A DNA stretch of 64,000 nucleotides from Chryseobacterium jejuense (GTDB taxonomy: Bacteria > Bacteroidota > Bacteroidia > Flavobacteriales > Weeksellaceae). The notes beneath the pieces were generated by a model. That model was given only the letters and a program-made list of their open reading frames with translations. It did not search any database and was not told the DNA's origin. Below are positions 27,132 through 36,164 of the stretch, piece by piece (position 1 is the first letter of the stretch; the number at the start of each line of letters is the position of its first letter). The translations under genes were made by a program, and so were the position numbers. The DNA lies in contig NZ_JAGIPR010000003.1 of NCBI RefSeq assembly GCF_017877355.1, positions 424,246 through 488,245 of the forward strand. Reading direction: 5' to 3'.

Positions 27132-30100
27132 ATGAATTTCAAATTTACATCATATATCATTTTGCTGAGCCTATTATTTTCATTTGTATGTCTGAAGGCT
27201 CAGAACTCATTTCAGGATTTTGAAAAAGAAAAAACATACATCCAGACCAATCATGTTTTCTATAAACCTGGAGAGGAAATGTATTTTAAAATATACGTAG
27301 TACAAGGACAAAATAACCTTCCAACAGGAGAAAGTAGAGTGGTCAATTTTGAAATTATAGATCCTGCAGGAAGTATTTTGACAAAATCCAAATACAAAAT
27401 TAACAATGGATATGCCAATGGTCATTTTTCTTTTGCTGAGGATATGAAGGGAGGCATTTACAAGATCAGAGCCTATACCAACTGGATGCAGAATGAGGAA
27501 GGGAAAAATGCTTTTGAAAAAGAAATTACCCTACAGAAAATAGTATCTCCCAGAATTTTAATGAAGCTGGATTTTCCTAAAAAAGGATATGGTTCTGGCG
27601 ATGAAGTAACTGCAGACTTTTCAATGCGAAGTTTGGCTAATTTACCCATTCCTTTTTATGAAGCTGATTATATGGTAACCCATAATGGAGAAAGCGTTAC
27701 TGAAGGCAAATTTATTACCGACAAAGAAGGAAAAAAAATCTTACAGTTTAAACTTCCTCAAATTTTGAAGTCCTCAGATGCCCTTTTGAATATTAAAGTT
27801 AATTTTGATGGATTTACAGAATCTATTTCAAGAAATATTCCTATTGTACTGAACAATATGGACGTGAAATTTTTACCGGAAGGAGGAACTTTTATCAATG
27901 GAATAGAACAGAATATCGCTTTTAAAGTTCTGGATGAATATGAAAAACCTGTAGATGCTGTTCTGGATATTTACAATCAGAACCATGAAAAAATATCGGA
28001 AGTTTCCACCTATAATTTTGGAATGGGAAGCTTCTTCTTTATACCCAAAGCAGGAGAAAGGTATTATGCAAAAGTAGTAAGACCTGAAAATATAACACAG
28101 GTTTACCACCTTCCAGTACCTAAAAATGATGGCTTGACTCTGAATGTCAAAAAAGAAAACGGAGTACTTTCATTCAAAACGGTGGCTACTTGGGAGAAAA
28201 ATATTGTTTTAAAAGGGTTTTTCCGTGAAAAAGAAATATACAGCAGAGAGTTTTCTTTAAAAAACGGGATCAATTCATTTGAGTTACCGGAAAAAGATTT
28301 ACCGGTTGGAATTTGCCGGTTTACAGTATTGGAAAATAATGTTCCCCTTGCAGAGCGTATTGTCTTTACCAATAAAGATCAGCAGCTGAATATAAAAGTA
28401 AAGCCAGTAAAAGAATATTACCAGCCAAGGGAAAAAGTAGTACTGAATATTGAGACTACCGACAGCAACAATAAACCTATTCCTGCAAATCTTGCCCTAA
28501 GCGTAGTGGATGATAAACTCTGGACTTATGCTGATGATAAACAGAATCATATCAGTTCATGGCTCTTGATGGATTCCGAATTGAAAGGAAAGATTGAAAA
28601 GCCTCAGTTTTATTTTGATAAAAAAGAAGAAAAAGCAGATAAGAGCCTGGATCTTGTCATGCTAACCAATGGATACAGGTATTTTGAACCTATTCCGGAG
28701 ATTATTAAAACCGGGAAATACAAATATCTTCCAGAAAAAAAAGGCACTGTATATGGAGTGGTAGAAGATGAAAATAAGAATCCCGTAAAAGCCAACGTTT
28801 TTCTTGTAGAGTCGTATGGAGGTCAGATTCTTAAACAAGGGACAACAGAAAACGGTCGATTTTATTTTTCAGGTATGGAAGGGATTGATTCTTATAAATT
28901 AATAGCCAAGTCCCTTCAGCCTAAGCATAAAGTAAACATCAGGATTTTGTCATATAAATTAGAGATTAATCCACTTGCTAAGCAAAAACTAAATCATATA
29001 GACGTAGAAGAGATTATAAAAGAAGCTGAAATCAAAGAAAAGCCAAAACAAATCGTAACCCAACCCAACCCGTTTAAAAAAGATTCTATTTCTTATAAAA
29101 GTAATGATAAAAATATTGAAGAAGTTGTTCTGGTAGGATATGGGACTTCAATAAATAAAAAGACAAGCACTTCTTCAGTAAACATTACAGGCAACTCTGA
29201 AATTAAAGTTTCCAATTATGGATCTTTACTACAGGGAAAAGTGGCGGGAATAACTGTAACTCCGGCAGGAGAACAACAAAAAGGAAATATTGTGGTTAGA
29301 GGTACTTCATCCATATCAAATAAAAGTCCACTGTTTGTGGTAGATGGAGTTCCGGTAGAAAATTTTAATACTGCAATCAATCCAAATGATATTAATAGTG
29401 TTACAGTACTAAAGGATGCAGCAGCAACAGCTATCTACGGCAGCAGAGCTGCCAATGGAGTGGTTATTATTAATTCTTTTGCCAATACTACTGCTCAGAA
29501 TAAGCTGAATATTACCCCGCAATCTTATTTTGCCGTAATATCAATTCCTAAAGAAGAACTTATCAAATATTCAGTCAATAAAGAATTTGCCTATCCCGAG
29601 TATAAAACAATTAATACTTCCTATAGATTTGACTACAGGGAAGCTATTTATTGGAATCCTGTAGTGGAAACTGATAAAAACGGAAAGGCAAAAGTTGAGT
29701 TTTATAATTCAGATGCCAATTCCACTTTCAGAGCAATGACAGAAGGAATTTCTGCATCAGGGATTATAGGGCGCGATGAAACCACTTATGCAGCACAAAG
29801 TCTTATTTCTATTGATGCTAAGATTCCGCAGTATCTGACAAGAACAGATGAAATGCTTATTCCTATAGTGATTAAAAACAACTCGAGGGAGATCAGAAAA
29901 ATGGTAATGGATGTTATTGTTCCCAATCATGTAAAACTGATATCATCAGACAGCTTGATTACTCTAAAACCTCTGGAATCCGGAAGATTATTCGTTAAAA
30001 TACAGACCGATGAGGTGGTGAATTCAAATATTCAGTTCATCATAAGGTCAGGAGATTTCAGGGAAACTGTGATTCTTCCGTTTAAGGTAGAAGAGAAAGG

Positions 30101-31640
30101 CTTTTTACATCAGTTTTCGGTAATAGATAACAAGACTGAGGAAATTGAGGTTACTATTCCTGAATATATCAATGGCAGTCTGTATTCATCATATTATGTA
30201 TTTGAAAATGCAGCCTTGAAAATGTTTGATGATCTTGAAAGACTGAAGAGAGAACCTCATGGATGTTTTGAACAGTTATCTTCAACAGTATATCCTAATA
30301 TCTTTATTCTGGATTATTTAAAATTCAGCAATAAAATTGATCGTTTCACAGAAAGCCTTGTGATAAGAAATCTGAAAAAAGGCTTCCAGAAAATGATAAG
30401 CTATAAAAATAAAGATGGAGGTGTTGGATATTTTAATACAGCAGAATCAGATGTATCTCTTTCTGCATTTGCTTTACTGGAGTTTACAGATCTCAAAAAA
30501 TATATAATCATTGATCCAAAGATTATTCAAGAGCTTTCTTCATTTATTTTATCAAAGAAATCCGGGAATGGACTTTTTGAAGTACGAAAATATTATGAAT
30601 CGAAAACAGAAGCATATTCAGAATACTATTGGTCAAGAAATATGTATATTCTCTATGCATTGTCTCAGATAGGCTTTAAAACTGAAATTGAAGATTCCTA
30701 CCAGATAATGTTGAAAAGAGCTTTGTTGAAAAAAGATTCATATCAACTGGTTTTATTAGCCAATGCATCTGCTAATCTTGGAAAACATCAGGAATATGAT
30801 AACGTTATGTTGGCTTTAAATAAACAGTTTGAAGATCAGAAATTTAAAACTGAAACTACCTTTACTGGCTCTGGAGGAACTTCTGCCAATGCAGAAACAC
30901 TGTCATTCTATATGATGGCGCTTCAGAAAGATGAAAAACTCAATCAGCAAACCATTGCAAAAGTAGCAGATCAACTTTTAAGTTTCAATGGGAGTTATGG
31001 ATTTGGATCAACCCAGGCAACCGTTTTGGCTGTACAGGCATTATCACAGTTCTTTATAAAAAATGAAAAGCTGTATAAGAATGATAGACCTATTATTAAA
31101 GTAAACAATGCTTTAGTATCATCTGGTTTAAGCATTTCATCAGCTTATAAAACGGGTAGTAATATAATTAATATAAATTATCCTTCACAAACAGGGCTTC
31201 TTTATAAATTAGAATATCAGTATTATACGCTGAAGGCTCCAGAAAGTTCTGATATTCCTTTAATAATGGAAACAAAATTGACATCCGAAAATTCCAGAGT
31301 AGGGGAAACCAACAGAATGATAGTAACCATAAAAAACAAGGTAAATAATCAATTACCCATGACGGTTGCTAAAATTGGTATTCCCGCAGGGCTAACCCTG
31401 CAAACTGCTTTACTAAAAGATTTAACAGATAAAAAGCAAGTTTCCTATTATGAGATTTTCGACAATTATGTGGTATTGTATTGGGAGCATTTTGATGCTG
31501 AAGAAACAAAAACCATTAATCTTGACCTGAAGGTAGAATTTGCAGGAACCTATACAGGAAAATCAAGTAATGTTTATCTTTATTATATGCCGGAATCAAA
31601 ATATTGGAATGAAGGGATAAATACTAAAATTAAACCGTAG
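27132..31640 (+). CDS. Alpha-2-macroglobulin-like protein with an inserted TonB-plug-like domain
   Basis: The 1502 residues begin with a signal peptide (end near LKAQ) and then an MG2-like domain (KTYIQTNHVFYKPGEEMYFKIY is the usual opening of bacterial A2M proteins). More macroglobulin domains follow to about 500, then a carboxypeptidase-regulatory-like domain near 535-610. A plug-like domain lies at about 661-782 (VLVGYGTSINKK, LLQGKVAGITVTPAG, VVRGTSSIS, VVDGVPV, AIYGSRAANGVVIINS). After it come the A2M core and a thioester domain with G-C1045-F-E-Q1048, the intact C-x-E-Q motif, and then helices of a TED domain. A2Ms trap peptidases by covalent capture. No lipoprotein Cys is at the signal end. 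It is translationally tied to the barrel gene (3-base gap). Confidence 0.85.
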   Translation: MNFKFTSYIILLSLLFSFVCLKAQNSFQDFEKEKTYIQTNHVFYKPGEEMYFKIYVVQGQNNLPTGESRVVNFEIIDPAGSILTKSKYKINNGYANGHFSFAEDMKGGIYKIRAYTNWMQNEEGKNAFEKEITLQKIVSPRILMKLDFPKKGYGSGDEVTADFSMRSLANLPIPFYEADYMVTHNGESVTEGKFITDKEGKKILQFKLPQILKSSDALLNIKVNFDGFTESISRNIPIVLNNMDVKFLPEGGTFINGIEQNIAFKVLDEYEKPVDAVLDIYNQNHEKISEVSTYNFGMGSFFFIPKAGERYYAKVVRPENITQVYHLPVPKNDGLTLNVKKENGVLSFKTVATWEKNIVLKGFFREKEIYSREFSLKNGINSFELPEKDLPVGICRFTVLENNVPLAERIVFTNKDQQLNIKVKPVKEYYQPREKVVLNIETTDSNNKPIPANLALSVVDDKLWTYADDKQNHISSWLLMDSELKGKIEKPQFYFDKKEEKADKSLDLVMLTNGYRYFEPIPEIIKTGKYKYLPEKKGTVYGVVEDENKNPVKANVFLVESYGGQILKQGTTENGRFYFSGMEGIDSYKLIAKSLQPKHKVNIRILSYKLEINPLAKQKLNHIDVEEIIKEAEIKEKPKQIVTQPNPFKKDSISYKSNDKNIEEVVLVGYGTSINKKTSTSSVNITGNSEIKVSNYGSLLQGKVAGITVTPAGEQQKGNIVVRGTSSISNKSPLFVVDGVPVENFNTAINPNDINSVTVLKDAAATAIYGSRAANGVVIINSFANTTAQNKLNITPQSYFAVISIPKEELIKYSVNKEFAYPEYKTINTSYRFDYREAIYWNPVVETDKNGKAKVEFYNSDANSTFRAMTEGISASGIIGRDETTYAAQSLISIDAKIPQYLTRTDEMLIPIVIKNNSREIRKMVMDVIVPNHVKLISSDSLITLKPLESGRLFVKIQTDEVVNSNIQFIIRSGDFRETVILPFKVEEKGFLHQFSVIDNKTEEIEVTIPEYINGSLYSSYYVFENAALKMFDDLERLKREPHGCFEQLSSTVYPNIFILDYLKFSNKIDRFTESLVIRNLKKGFQKMISYKNKDGGVGYFNTAESDVSLSAFALLEFTDLKKYIIIDPKIIQELSSFILSKKSGNGLFEVRKYYESKTEAYSEYYWSRNMYILYALSQIGFKTEIEDSYQIMLKRALLKKDSYQLVLLANASANLGKHQEYDNVMLALNKQFEDQKFKTETTFTGSGGTSANAETLSFYMMALQKDEKLNQQTIAKVADQLLSFNGSYGFGSTQATVLAVQALSQFFIKNEKLYKNDRPIIKVNNALVSSGLSISSAYKTGSNIININYPSQTGLLYKLEYQYYTLKAPESSDIPLIMETKLTSENSRVGETNRMIVTIKNKVNNQLPMTVAKIGIPAGLTLQTALLKDLTDKKQVSYYEIFDNYVVLYWEHFDAEETKTINLDLKVEFAGTYTGKSSNVYLYYMPESKYWNEGINTKIKP

Positions 31641-31659
31641 TATACCCTTGATATAGTTT

Positions 31660-31700
31660 ATAAAACCCGTTTCATTTAGTATAGAACGGGTTTTATATTG
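31660..31700 (+). terminator. Terminator after the macroglobulin gene
   Basis: ATAAAACCCGTT (31660-31671) pairs with AACGGGTTTTAT (31685-31696), with T's inside the right arm. It lies 20 bases past the stop. Confidence 0.75.
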
Positions 31701-31829
31701 CTGAATATACGTGAACATATGATTTAGTTTCCTTTTTTTACAGATTGAAAATTGATAAAATAGGCTTATTTATTTTGTCAATTCCATTTGAATAAATTTT
31801 AATAATTTCCCCTCAGAAATTTATTACAC

Positions 31830-33752
31830 ATGAAAAAAAAGATTATAATCATATTGGGGCTAGCTTTATTAGTAGGCTGTAAAACTCAAAATGTTTCAGA
31901 TTCGTCAAAAGAAAGCACACCATACAGCATTAGAAAAGATAAAGATCAGGATGGTATTCCTAACAAAGATGACCAATGCCCTGAGGTGGCCGGACCAGTA
32001 GAGAATAATGGTTGCCCATGGCCGGAGACGGATGGAGACGGAGTGATTGATAAAGATGATGCATGTCCAACCGTAGCTGGACCACCTGAGAATAAGGGGT
32101 GTCCATGGCCGGATACCGATGGCGATGGGGTATTGGATAAAGATGATGCCTGTCCTACCTTTCCAGGAATGCCAGAATATAATGGGTGTCCAAAACCCAA
32201 GGCAATGACCGCAATAGAAGTAGTGTCCTCAGCAAATAGCAGACCATATATTGCTCCCGGAAAAATCTATAATACTCAGGTTGGAACAAAAAAGGAGACT
32301 AAAAAAGCCACAAAAAAAGTTCAGAAGACTATTGATTATGATGATGAAGAATATGCAGCATTAGTTGAAAACCCTTTTGAGCTAACAAAAAAACAACCAT
32401 TATCAACTTTTTCTATAGATGTAGATAATGCTTCTTATGCCAATGTCAGAAGAATGATTAATTATGGAAATAAGGTAGATAAAGATGCTGTAAGGGTAGA
32501 AGAAATGCTTAATTATTTTAAATATGATTATCCACAGCCGGAAAAGAGTCAGCCGTTTTCAATTAATACTGAATATGGAGAAGCTCCATGGAACAATGGT
32601 CATAAGTTGCTTAAAATCGGATTACAAGGAAAAAATATTCCGATGGATAATCTGCCTGCTTCCAATATTGTTTTTCTGATTGATGTTTCAGGATCAATGG
32701 ATGCTTCCAATAAATTACCATTATTAAAATCTTCCCTTAAAATTTTATTAGATCAATTGCGTCCTAAAGATAAAGTAGGAATTGTAGTATATGCAGGAAG
32801 TGCTGGAGTTGTATTGCCATCTACTTCTGCAGATGAAAAAGCGAAAATCATTGAAGCATTAGAAAAACTTCAGGCAGGTGGAAGCACTGCTGGTGGACAA
32901 GGTATTGAATTAGCCTATAAAGTTGCTCAGGAAAATTTTATAAAAGGAGGAAATAACAGAGTAGTACTGGCAACAGATGGTGATTTCAACGTAGGAATAT
33001 CTTCTACAGGAGGACTTGAAACATTAATTGAGGAAAAAAGAAAAACAGGAATTTTTCTTACCTGCTTAGGATATGGAATGGGAAATTATAAAGATAATAA
33101 AATGGAAACGCTAGCAGATAAGGGCAATGGAAACTATGCTTATATCGATAATATACAGGAAGCTAATAAATTTTTGGGAAGAGAGTTTGCAGGAAGTATA
33201 TATACCATTGCGAAAGATGTAAAAATCCAGATTGAATTTAATCCTGAATTTGTACAATCTTACCGTTTGATAGGTTATGAAAACAGAAAGCTGAGGAATG
33301 AAGATTTTGTAAATGATAAAATAGATGCTGGAGAATTGGGAAGCGGGCATACCGTTACTGCTTTATATGAAATTATTCCGGCTGGTGTACAGTCTAAGTT
33401 TCTTCCTAAAGATACAAAGCTGAAATATTCATCTTCTTCCAGTGCAAAAAACTTTGGGAATGAATTGGCAACAGTTAAATTCCGTTATAAAAAACCGAAT
33501 GAAGATAAAAGTCAGGAGATAACCCAAGTAATTAAAAATGAATCTTTAACTGCATCTAAAGTGAGTCAGGATTTTAAGTTTGCTTCCTCTGTAGCATGGT
33601 TTGGACTAGTTTTAAGAGACTCCAAGCTCATTAAAAATAATGATCTGAAAAAAATAGAAGATCTGGCAAAGGAGGGTAGAAGTACAGATACAGAAGGTTA
33701 TAGAGCAGAATTTATAAGACTGGTAGAAAGCTATAAAGCAACAAATCCATAA
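31830..33752 (+). CDS. VWA-domain lipoprotein with thrombospondin type-3-like repeats (YfbK-like)
   Basis: This 640-residue protein has a lipoprotein signal (LALLVGC, Cys17). Residues 36-122 hold three calcium-binding-type repeats ([40 protein letters not shown]), nearly identical at the DNA level. A basic linker precedes the YfbK-type N-terminal domain ([28 protein letters not shown]). The VWA domain with metal site DVSGS lies at 285-289, and the DUF3520-like C-terminal domain ([17 protein letters not shown] and onwards) completes it. The layout is the known Bacteroidota form of YfbK. It probably sits on the outer membrane and binds a partner through the VWA site. A 189-base gap with a terminator separates it from the A2M gene, but strand and domain theme link them. 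Confidence 0.88.
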   Translation: MKKKIIIILGLALLVGCKTQNVSDSSKESTPYSIRKDKDQDGIPNKDDQCPEVAGPVENNGCPWPETDGDGVIDKDDACPTVAGPPENKGCPWPDTDGDGVLDKDDACPTFPGMPEYNGCPKPKAMTAIEVVSSANSRPYIAPGKIYNTQVGTKKETKKATKKVQKTIDYDDEEYAALVENPFELTKKQPLSTFSIDVDNASYANVRRMINYGNKVDKDAVRVEEMLNYFKYDYPQPEKSQPFSINTEYGEAPWNNGHKLLKIGLQGKNIPMDNLPASNIVFLIDVSGSMDASNKLPLLKSSLKILLDQLRPKDKVGIVVYAGSAGVVLPSTSADEKAKIIEALEKLQAGGSTAGGQGIELAYKVAQENFIKGGNNRVVLATDGDFNVGISSTGGLETLIEEKRKTGIFLTCLGYGMGNYKDNKMETLADKGNGNYAYIDNIQEANKFLGREFAGSIYTIAKDVKIQIEFNPEFVQSYRLIGYENRKLRNEDFVNDKIDAGELGSGHTVTALYEIIPAGVQSKFLPKDTKLKYSSSSSAKNFGNELATVKFRYKKPNEDKSQEITQVIKNESLTASKVSQDFKFASSVAWFGLVLRDSKLIKNNDLKKIEDLAKEGRSTDTEGYRAEFIRLVESYKATNP

Positions 33753-34004
33753 TATTTTTACTGTTTTATATCCTTAAAACTATTTAGCAATCTTTACATA
33801 CATCGTTAAACCCGTTTCATGAACCATGAAACGGGTTTAATTTTTAGTCATAGTCCGAAAATCTTAGAGTTTGCTCTTTAAGGAACTTTTCAGCAGGATT
33901 AATTTAAACTTTCTAAAGTGATCTTAGGCCTTCAATCTTAACTTTTGTGGTTTTATAGTTATATAGAGATTATTAAATGAGGAGAAAGACCGTTTTTAAA
34001 ATTT
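33753..34004. other. Gap without a gene, with a terminator at 33806-33840
   Basis: The first part holds the terminator of the VWA lipoprotein gene. The rest, to the palindrome at 34005, shows no reading frame or repeat that I can support. Confidence 0.5.
33806..33840. terminator. Terminator hairpin after the VWA lipoprotein gene
   Basis: TTAAACCCGTTTCATG (33806-33821) pairs perfectly with CATGAAACGGGTTTAA (33825-33840) around AAC, followed by TTTTTA. It lies 53 bases past the stop. Confidence 0.8.
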
Positions 34005-34007
34005 AAT

Positions 34008-34025
34008 TTTCAAAAATTATTGAAA
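34008..34025. promoter_or_regulatory. Palindromic operator overlapping the regulator's promoter
   Basis: TTTCA, AAAATTAT, TGAAA: the centre of a longer symmetrical stretch (34005-34028). It overlaps the TTG box at 34020-34022. The same site recurs at 34618-34635 before the operon controlled by this region. Confidence 0.6.
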
Positions 34026-34049
34026 ATTCGAAAAATATAATTACATTTG
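34020..34049 (+). promoter_or_regulatory. Consensus promoter for the GbsR/MarR-like regulator gene
   Basis: TTG at 34020-34022, exactly 19 bases, then TACATTTG at 34042-34049. The ATG is at 34075. The palindrome on its upstream edge suggests autoregulation. Confidence 0.8.
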
Positions 34050-34074
34050 TATCAGAAATTTAAAGCTATACAAC

Positions 34075-34578
34075 ATGCAACTTTCAGAAGCCAAAGAAAA
34101 ATACATTCAGACCTGGGGAACTTTTGCCACCAACTGGGGAATCAACCGTACAATGGCACAGGTACATGCATTGCTTTTGGCGAGCGGTAAACCATTGTCT
34201 ACAGATGAGGTGATGGAGCAGCTGGAAGTTTCAAGAGGAAATGCCAATATGAACCTTCGTGCTCTGATTGATTGGGGAATTGTCAGAAAAGAATTTATAA
34301 AAGGTGACAGAAAAGAATACTTCGTAGCAGAAAAAGATGTATGGTATCTTTTCAAGCAAATTACCAAAGAACGTAGAAAAAGAGAAATTGAGCCGGTAAT
34401 TTCTTTCCTGGAAGAATTAAGAAATATTGAAGATAACGATTCAGAGGAAGCCAAAGAATTCATCAAACTAATGGATGATTTCAGCTCTGTAACTGGCAAA
34501 ATCAACAATATTATGGATCTGGCGATAAAAAGTGACGATCACTGGCTAGTAGGAAAGATTACCAACCTATTAAAATAG
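34075..34578 (+). CDS. GbsR/MarR-type winged-helix transcriptional regulator
   Basis: This 167-residue protein has a GbsR-like layout: WGTFATNWGINRTMAQVHALLLASGKPLSTDEVMEQLEVSRGNANMNLRALIDWGIVRKEFIKGDRKEYFVAEKDVWYL, shown here by its key parts: an N-terminal helix, the winged helix at about 30-80 with recognition helix near SRGNANMNLRAL, and a wing with GDRKEYF. The rest is a helical dimerisation region with acidic residues. GbsR regulates glycine betaine genes, but many relatives control membrane or redox genes. Autoregulation and control of the operon at 34760-37840 are supported by the matching palindromes at 34008 and 34618. The ligand is not evident. Confidence 0.85.
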   Translation: MQLSEAKEKYIQTWGTFATNWGINRTMAQVHALLLASGKPLSTDEVMEQLEVSRGNANMNLRALIDWGIVRKEFIKGDRKEYFVAEKDVWYLFKQITKERRKREIEPVISFLEELRNIEDNDSEEAKEFIKLMDDFSSVTGKINNIMDLAIKSDDHWLVGKITNLLK

Positions 34579-34617
34579 AATAGAAGGGATGCAAATCCTT
34601 TTTTATTTCAATTAATC

Positions 34618-34635
34618 TTTCAAAAATTACTGAAA
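34618..34635. promoter_or_regulatory. Second copy of the palindromic operator, before the DCC operon
   Basis: TTTCA, AAAATTAC, TGAAA differs from the copy at 34008-34025 by one base in the spacer. It lies 125 bases before the ATG of the first operon gene and beside TATAATATTTTTAAAATATT, itself A/T-rich and symmetrical. Confidence 0.6.
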
Positions 34636-34661
34636 ATATAATATTTTTAAAATATTCAGGA

Positions 34662-34748
34662 ATGAAAACAATGATCTTTAAAATCTGGATGTACATTACC
34701 TTCCGATCAAAACACAAACGAACCCGGGGAGATTTTCTTAACCTTTAA
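34662..34748 (+). CDS. Possible small basic peptide ahead of the DCC operon
   Basis: A 28-codon frame starting ATG (MKTMIFKIWMYITF, then a basic stretch RSKHKRTRG) ends 11 bases before the ATG of the DCC gene. Its tight placement and hydrophobic-then-basic layout fit a small membrane peptide. However, frames of this size arise by chance, and the surrounding sequence shows no special codon pattern. It could also be just leader sequence of the operon. Confidence 0.25.
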   Translation: MKTMIFKIWMYITFRSKHKRTRGDFLNL

Positions 34749-34759
34749 AATAATCAGTG

Positions 34760-35572
34760 ATGAAAACGCTTAAAAACCACACCTTAATCTACGATAATGA
34801 ATGCCCAATGTGTAATATCTATTCTAAAGGTTTTACAACATGCGGAATGCTTGATACAGGCGGTAGAGAAGCCTTTACAGAAATATCGGTCAGCAATAAA
34901 AACCTGATAGATTTTAATCGTGCAAAAAATGAAATTGCCTTGGTAGATCATGAAAATAATAAAGTGACTTATGGCTTAGATAGCTTGTTATTAATTATCG
35001 GAAGCTCATTCCCATTATTAGAAAAAATAGCCAGAATACAGCCATTGTATTGGCTCTTTAAAAAGTTATATTCCTTTGTTTCCTATAACCGGAAACAGAT
35101 TATCCCATCCAAAAAAGACAATACAGAACAATCTTGTGTGCCGGATTTTAACCTGAAATACAGAGTAGCTTATATAACTTTTGTGGCATTGTTTTCAGCT
35201 TACATTTTAAGTTTATATTCAGGAAGACTTGGGGGCAGTTTAACTCCGAATTTTTTAAGAGAATTAGCCGTTTGTTTAGGACAAATCCTTTGGCAAAACC
35301 TGTTTTTAAAAGCTTATTTAAAAGATAAGATCTGGGATTACCTCGGAAATATGATGACTGTTTCATTACTAGGGACATTACTTTTAATTCCTGCTATGTT
35401 GACCAATTTTGCTCCGGTTTTCTATCTCATCTATTTCGGAATTGTAGTATTCATCATGTTCTTGGAACATCTAAGAAGATGTAAAATCTTAAAACTGAAT
35501 GTGCTTCCTACCATTTCATGGATATTGTTCAGACTAACAGCTTTGGCCATCATTATTTTGACTACCCTTTAA
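34760..35572 (+). CDS. DCC family thiol-disulfide oxidoreductase-like protein with membrane segments
   Basis: This 270-residue protein carries the DCC (DUF393) motif D12-N-E-C15-P-M-C18. The rest of the first third resembles a thioredoxin-like fold (FTEISVSN, YGLDSLLLIIGSSFPLL). At least three hydrophobic segments follow: IAYITF-like around 130, LLIPAMLTNFAPVFYLIYFGIVVFIMF, and ILFRLTALAIIILTTL at the end. GTG at 34757 is an alternative start one codon upstream. It is the first full gene in an operon with SRPBCC, DUF2071 and TIGR01777 genes, a set often found together. The CxxC-like pair suggests redox chemistry at the membrane. Substrates are unknown. Confidence 0.8.
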   Translation: MKTLKNHTLIYDNECPMCNIYSKGFTTCGMLDTGGREAFTEISVSNKNLIDFNRAKNEIALVDHENNKVTYGLDSLLLIIGSSFPLLEKIARIQPLYWLFKKLYSFVSYNRKQIIPSKKDNTEQSCVPDFNLKYRVAYITFVALFSAYILSLYSGRLGGSLTPNFLRELAVCLGQILWQNLFLKAYLKDKIWDYLGNMMTVSLLGTLLLIPAMLTNFAPVFYLIYFGIVVFIMFLEHLRRCKILKLNVLPTISWILFRLTALAIIILTTL

Positions 35573-35599
35573 ATATTATAAAATAAAAACCCTTTTGAC

Positions 35600-36067
35600 A
35601 TGTCCCGAATTTATTTAGAAATCCTGATTAACGCTGATATTCAAACTGTTTTTGATTTGGCAAGAAATATAGATTTACACCAACAATCAACCTCGAAAAC
35701 TCATGAAAAAGCAATCGCAGGACGTACATCCGGCCTGATTGAAGAAAATGAAACCGTAACCTGGAGAGCAAAACATTTGGGCGTATATCAAACCCTTACC
35801 ACAAAAATTATCAGTATGGAAAAGCCTAATCAGTTTACAGACGAAATGCAGAGAGGCGCTTTCAAATCATTGCATCACCAGCATATTTTTAAAACGATAA
35901 ATGATAAAACATTGATGACAGATATTTTTGATTTCGAATCTCCATTAGGAATAATAGGGAAAATGTTTAACAAAATATTCCTGAAAAACTATCTCAAAAA
36001 TTTCCTATTGGAAAGAAACAAACTCATCAAAACTATTGCAGAATCAGCATCCAATAACGATCAATAA
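35600..36067 (+). CDS. SRPBCC (START/polyketide cyclase-like) family protein
   Basis: The 155 residues begin SRIYLEILINADIQTVFDLARNIDLHQQS and include WRAKHLGVYQTLTTKI, MQRGAFKSLHHQHIFK and DIFDFESPLGIIGKMFN. The layout matches a helix-grip fold with a hydrophobic ligand cavity. Family members often bind lipids or aromatic compounds, but the ligand cannot be predicted. It sits 27 bases after the DCC gene and is followed by the DUF2071 gene after two small inverted repeats. It resembles proteins grouped with TIGR01777 oxidoreductases (the YfcH/ribosome-association-type partners). Confidence 0.85.
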   Translation: MSRIYLEILINADIQTVFDLARNIDLHQQSTSKTHEKAIAGRTSGLIEENETVTWRAKHLGVYQTLTTKIISMEKPNQFTDEMQRGAFKSLHHQHIFKTINDKTLMTDIFDFESPLGIIGKMFNKIFLKNYLKNFLLERNKLIKTIAESASNNDQ

Positions 36068-36071
36068 ACCA

Positions 36072-36115
36072 GCCACGAAGTGGCGATTTAACCAAGGATA
36101 GAATAAAATTCTATC
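36072..36115. repeat. Two small inverted repeats inside the DCC operon
   Basis: GCCAC, GAA, GTGGC (36072-36084) and GATAGAAT, AAA, ATTCTATC (36097-36115) lie between the SRPBCC and DUF2071 genes. They could be processing or stabilising hairpins in the operon message or REP-like remnants. Confidence 0.5.
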
Positions 36116-36164
36116 AAACTATCAAACCGTCAAATCATAAAACCAAAAAAACAACCCCACGATC

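Noticed and set aside
31946..32200. Minus-strand frame of 84 codons with repeated [14 protein letters not shown] phrases
   Set aside because: It is the shadow of the three calcium-type repeats on the plus strand; the repeats are explained by the VWA lipoprotein.
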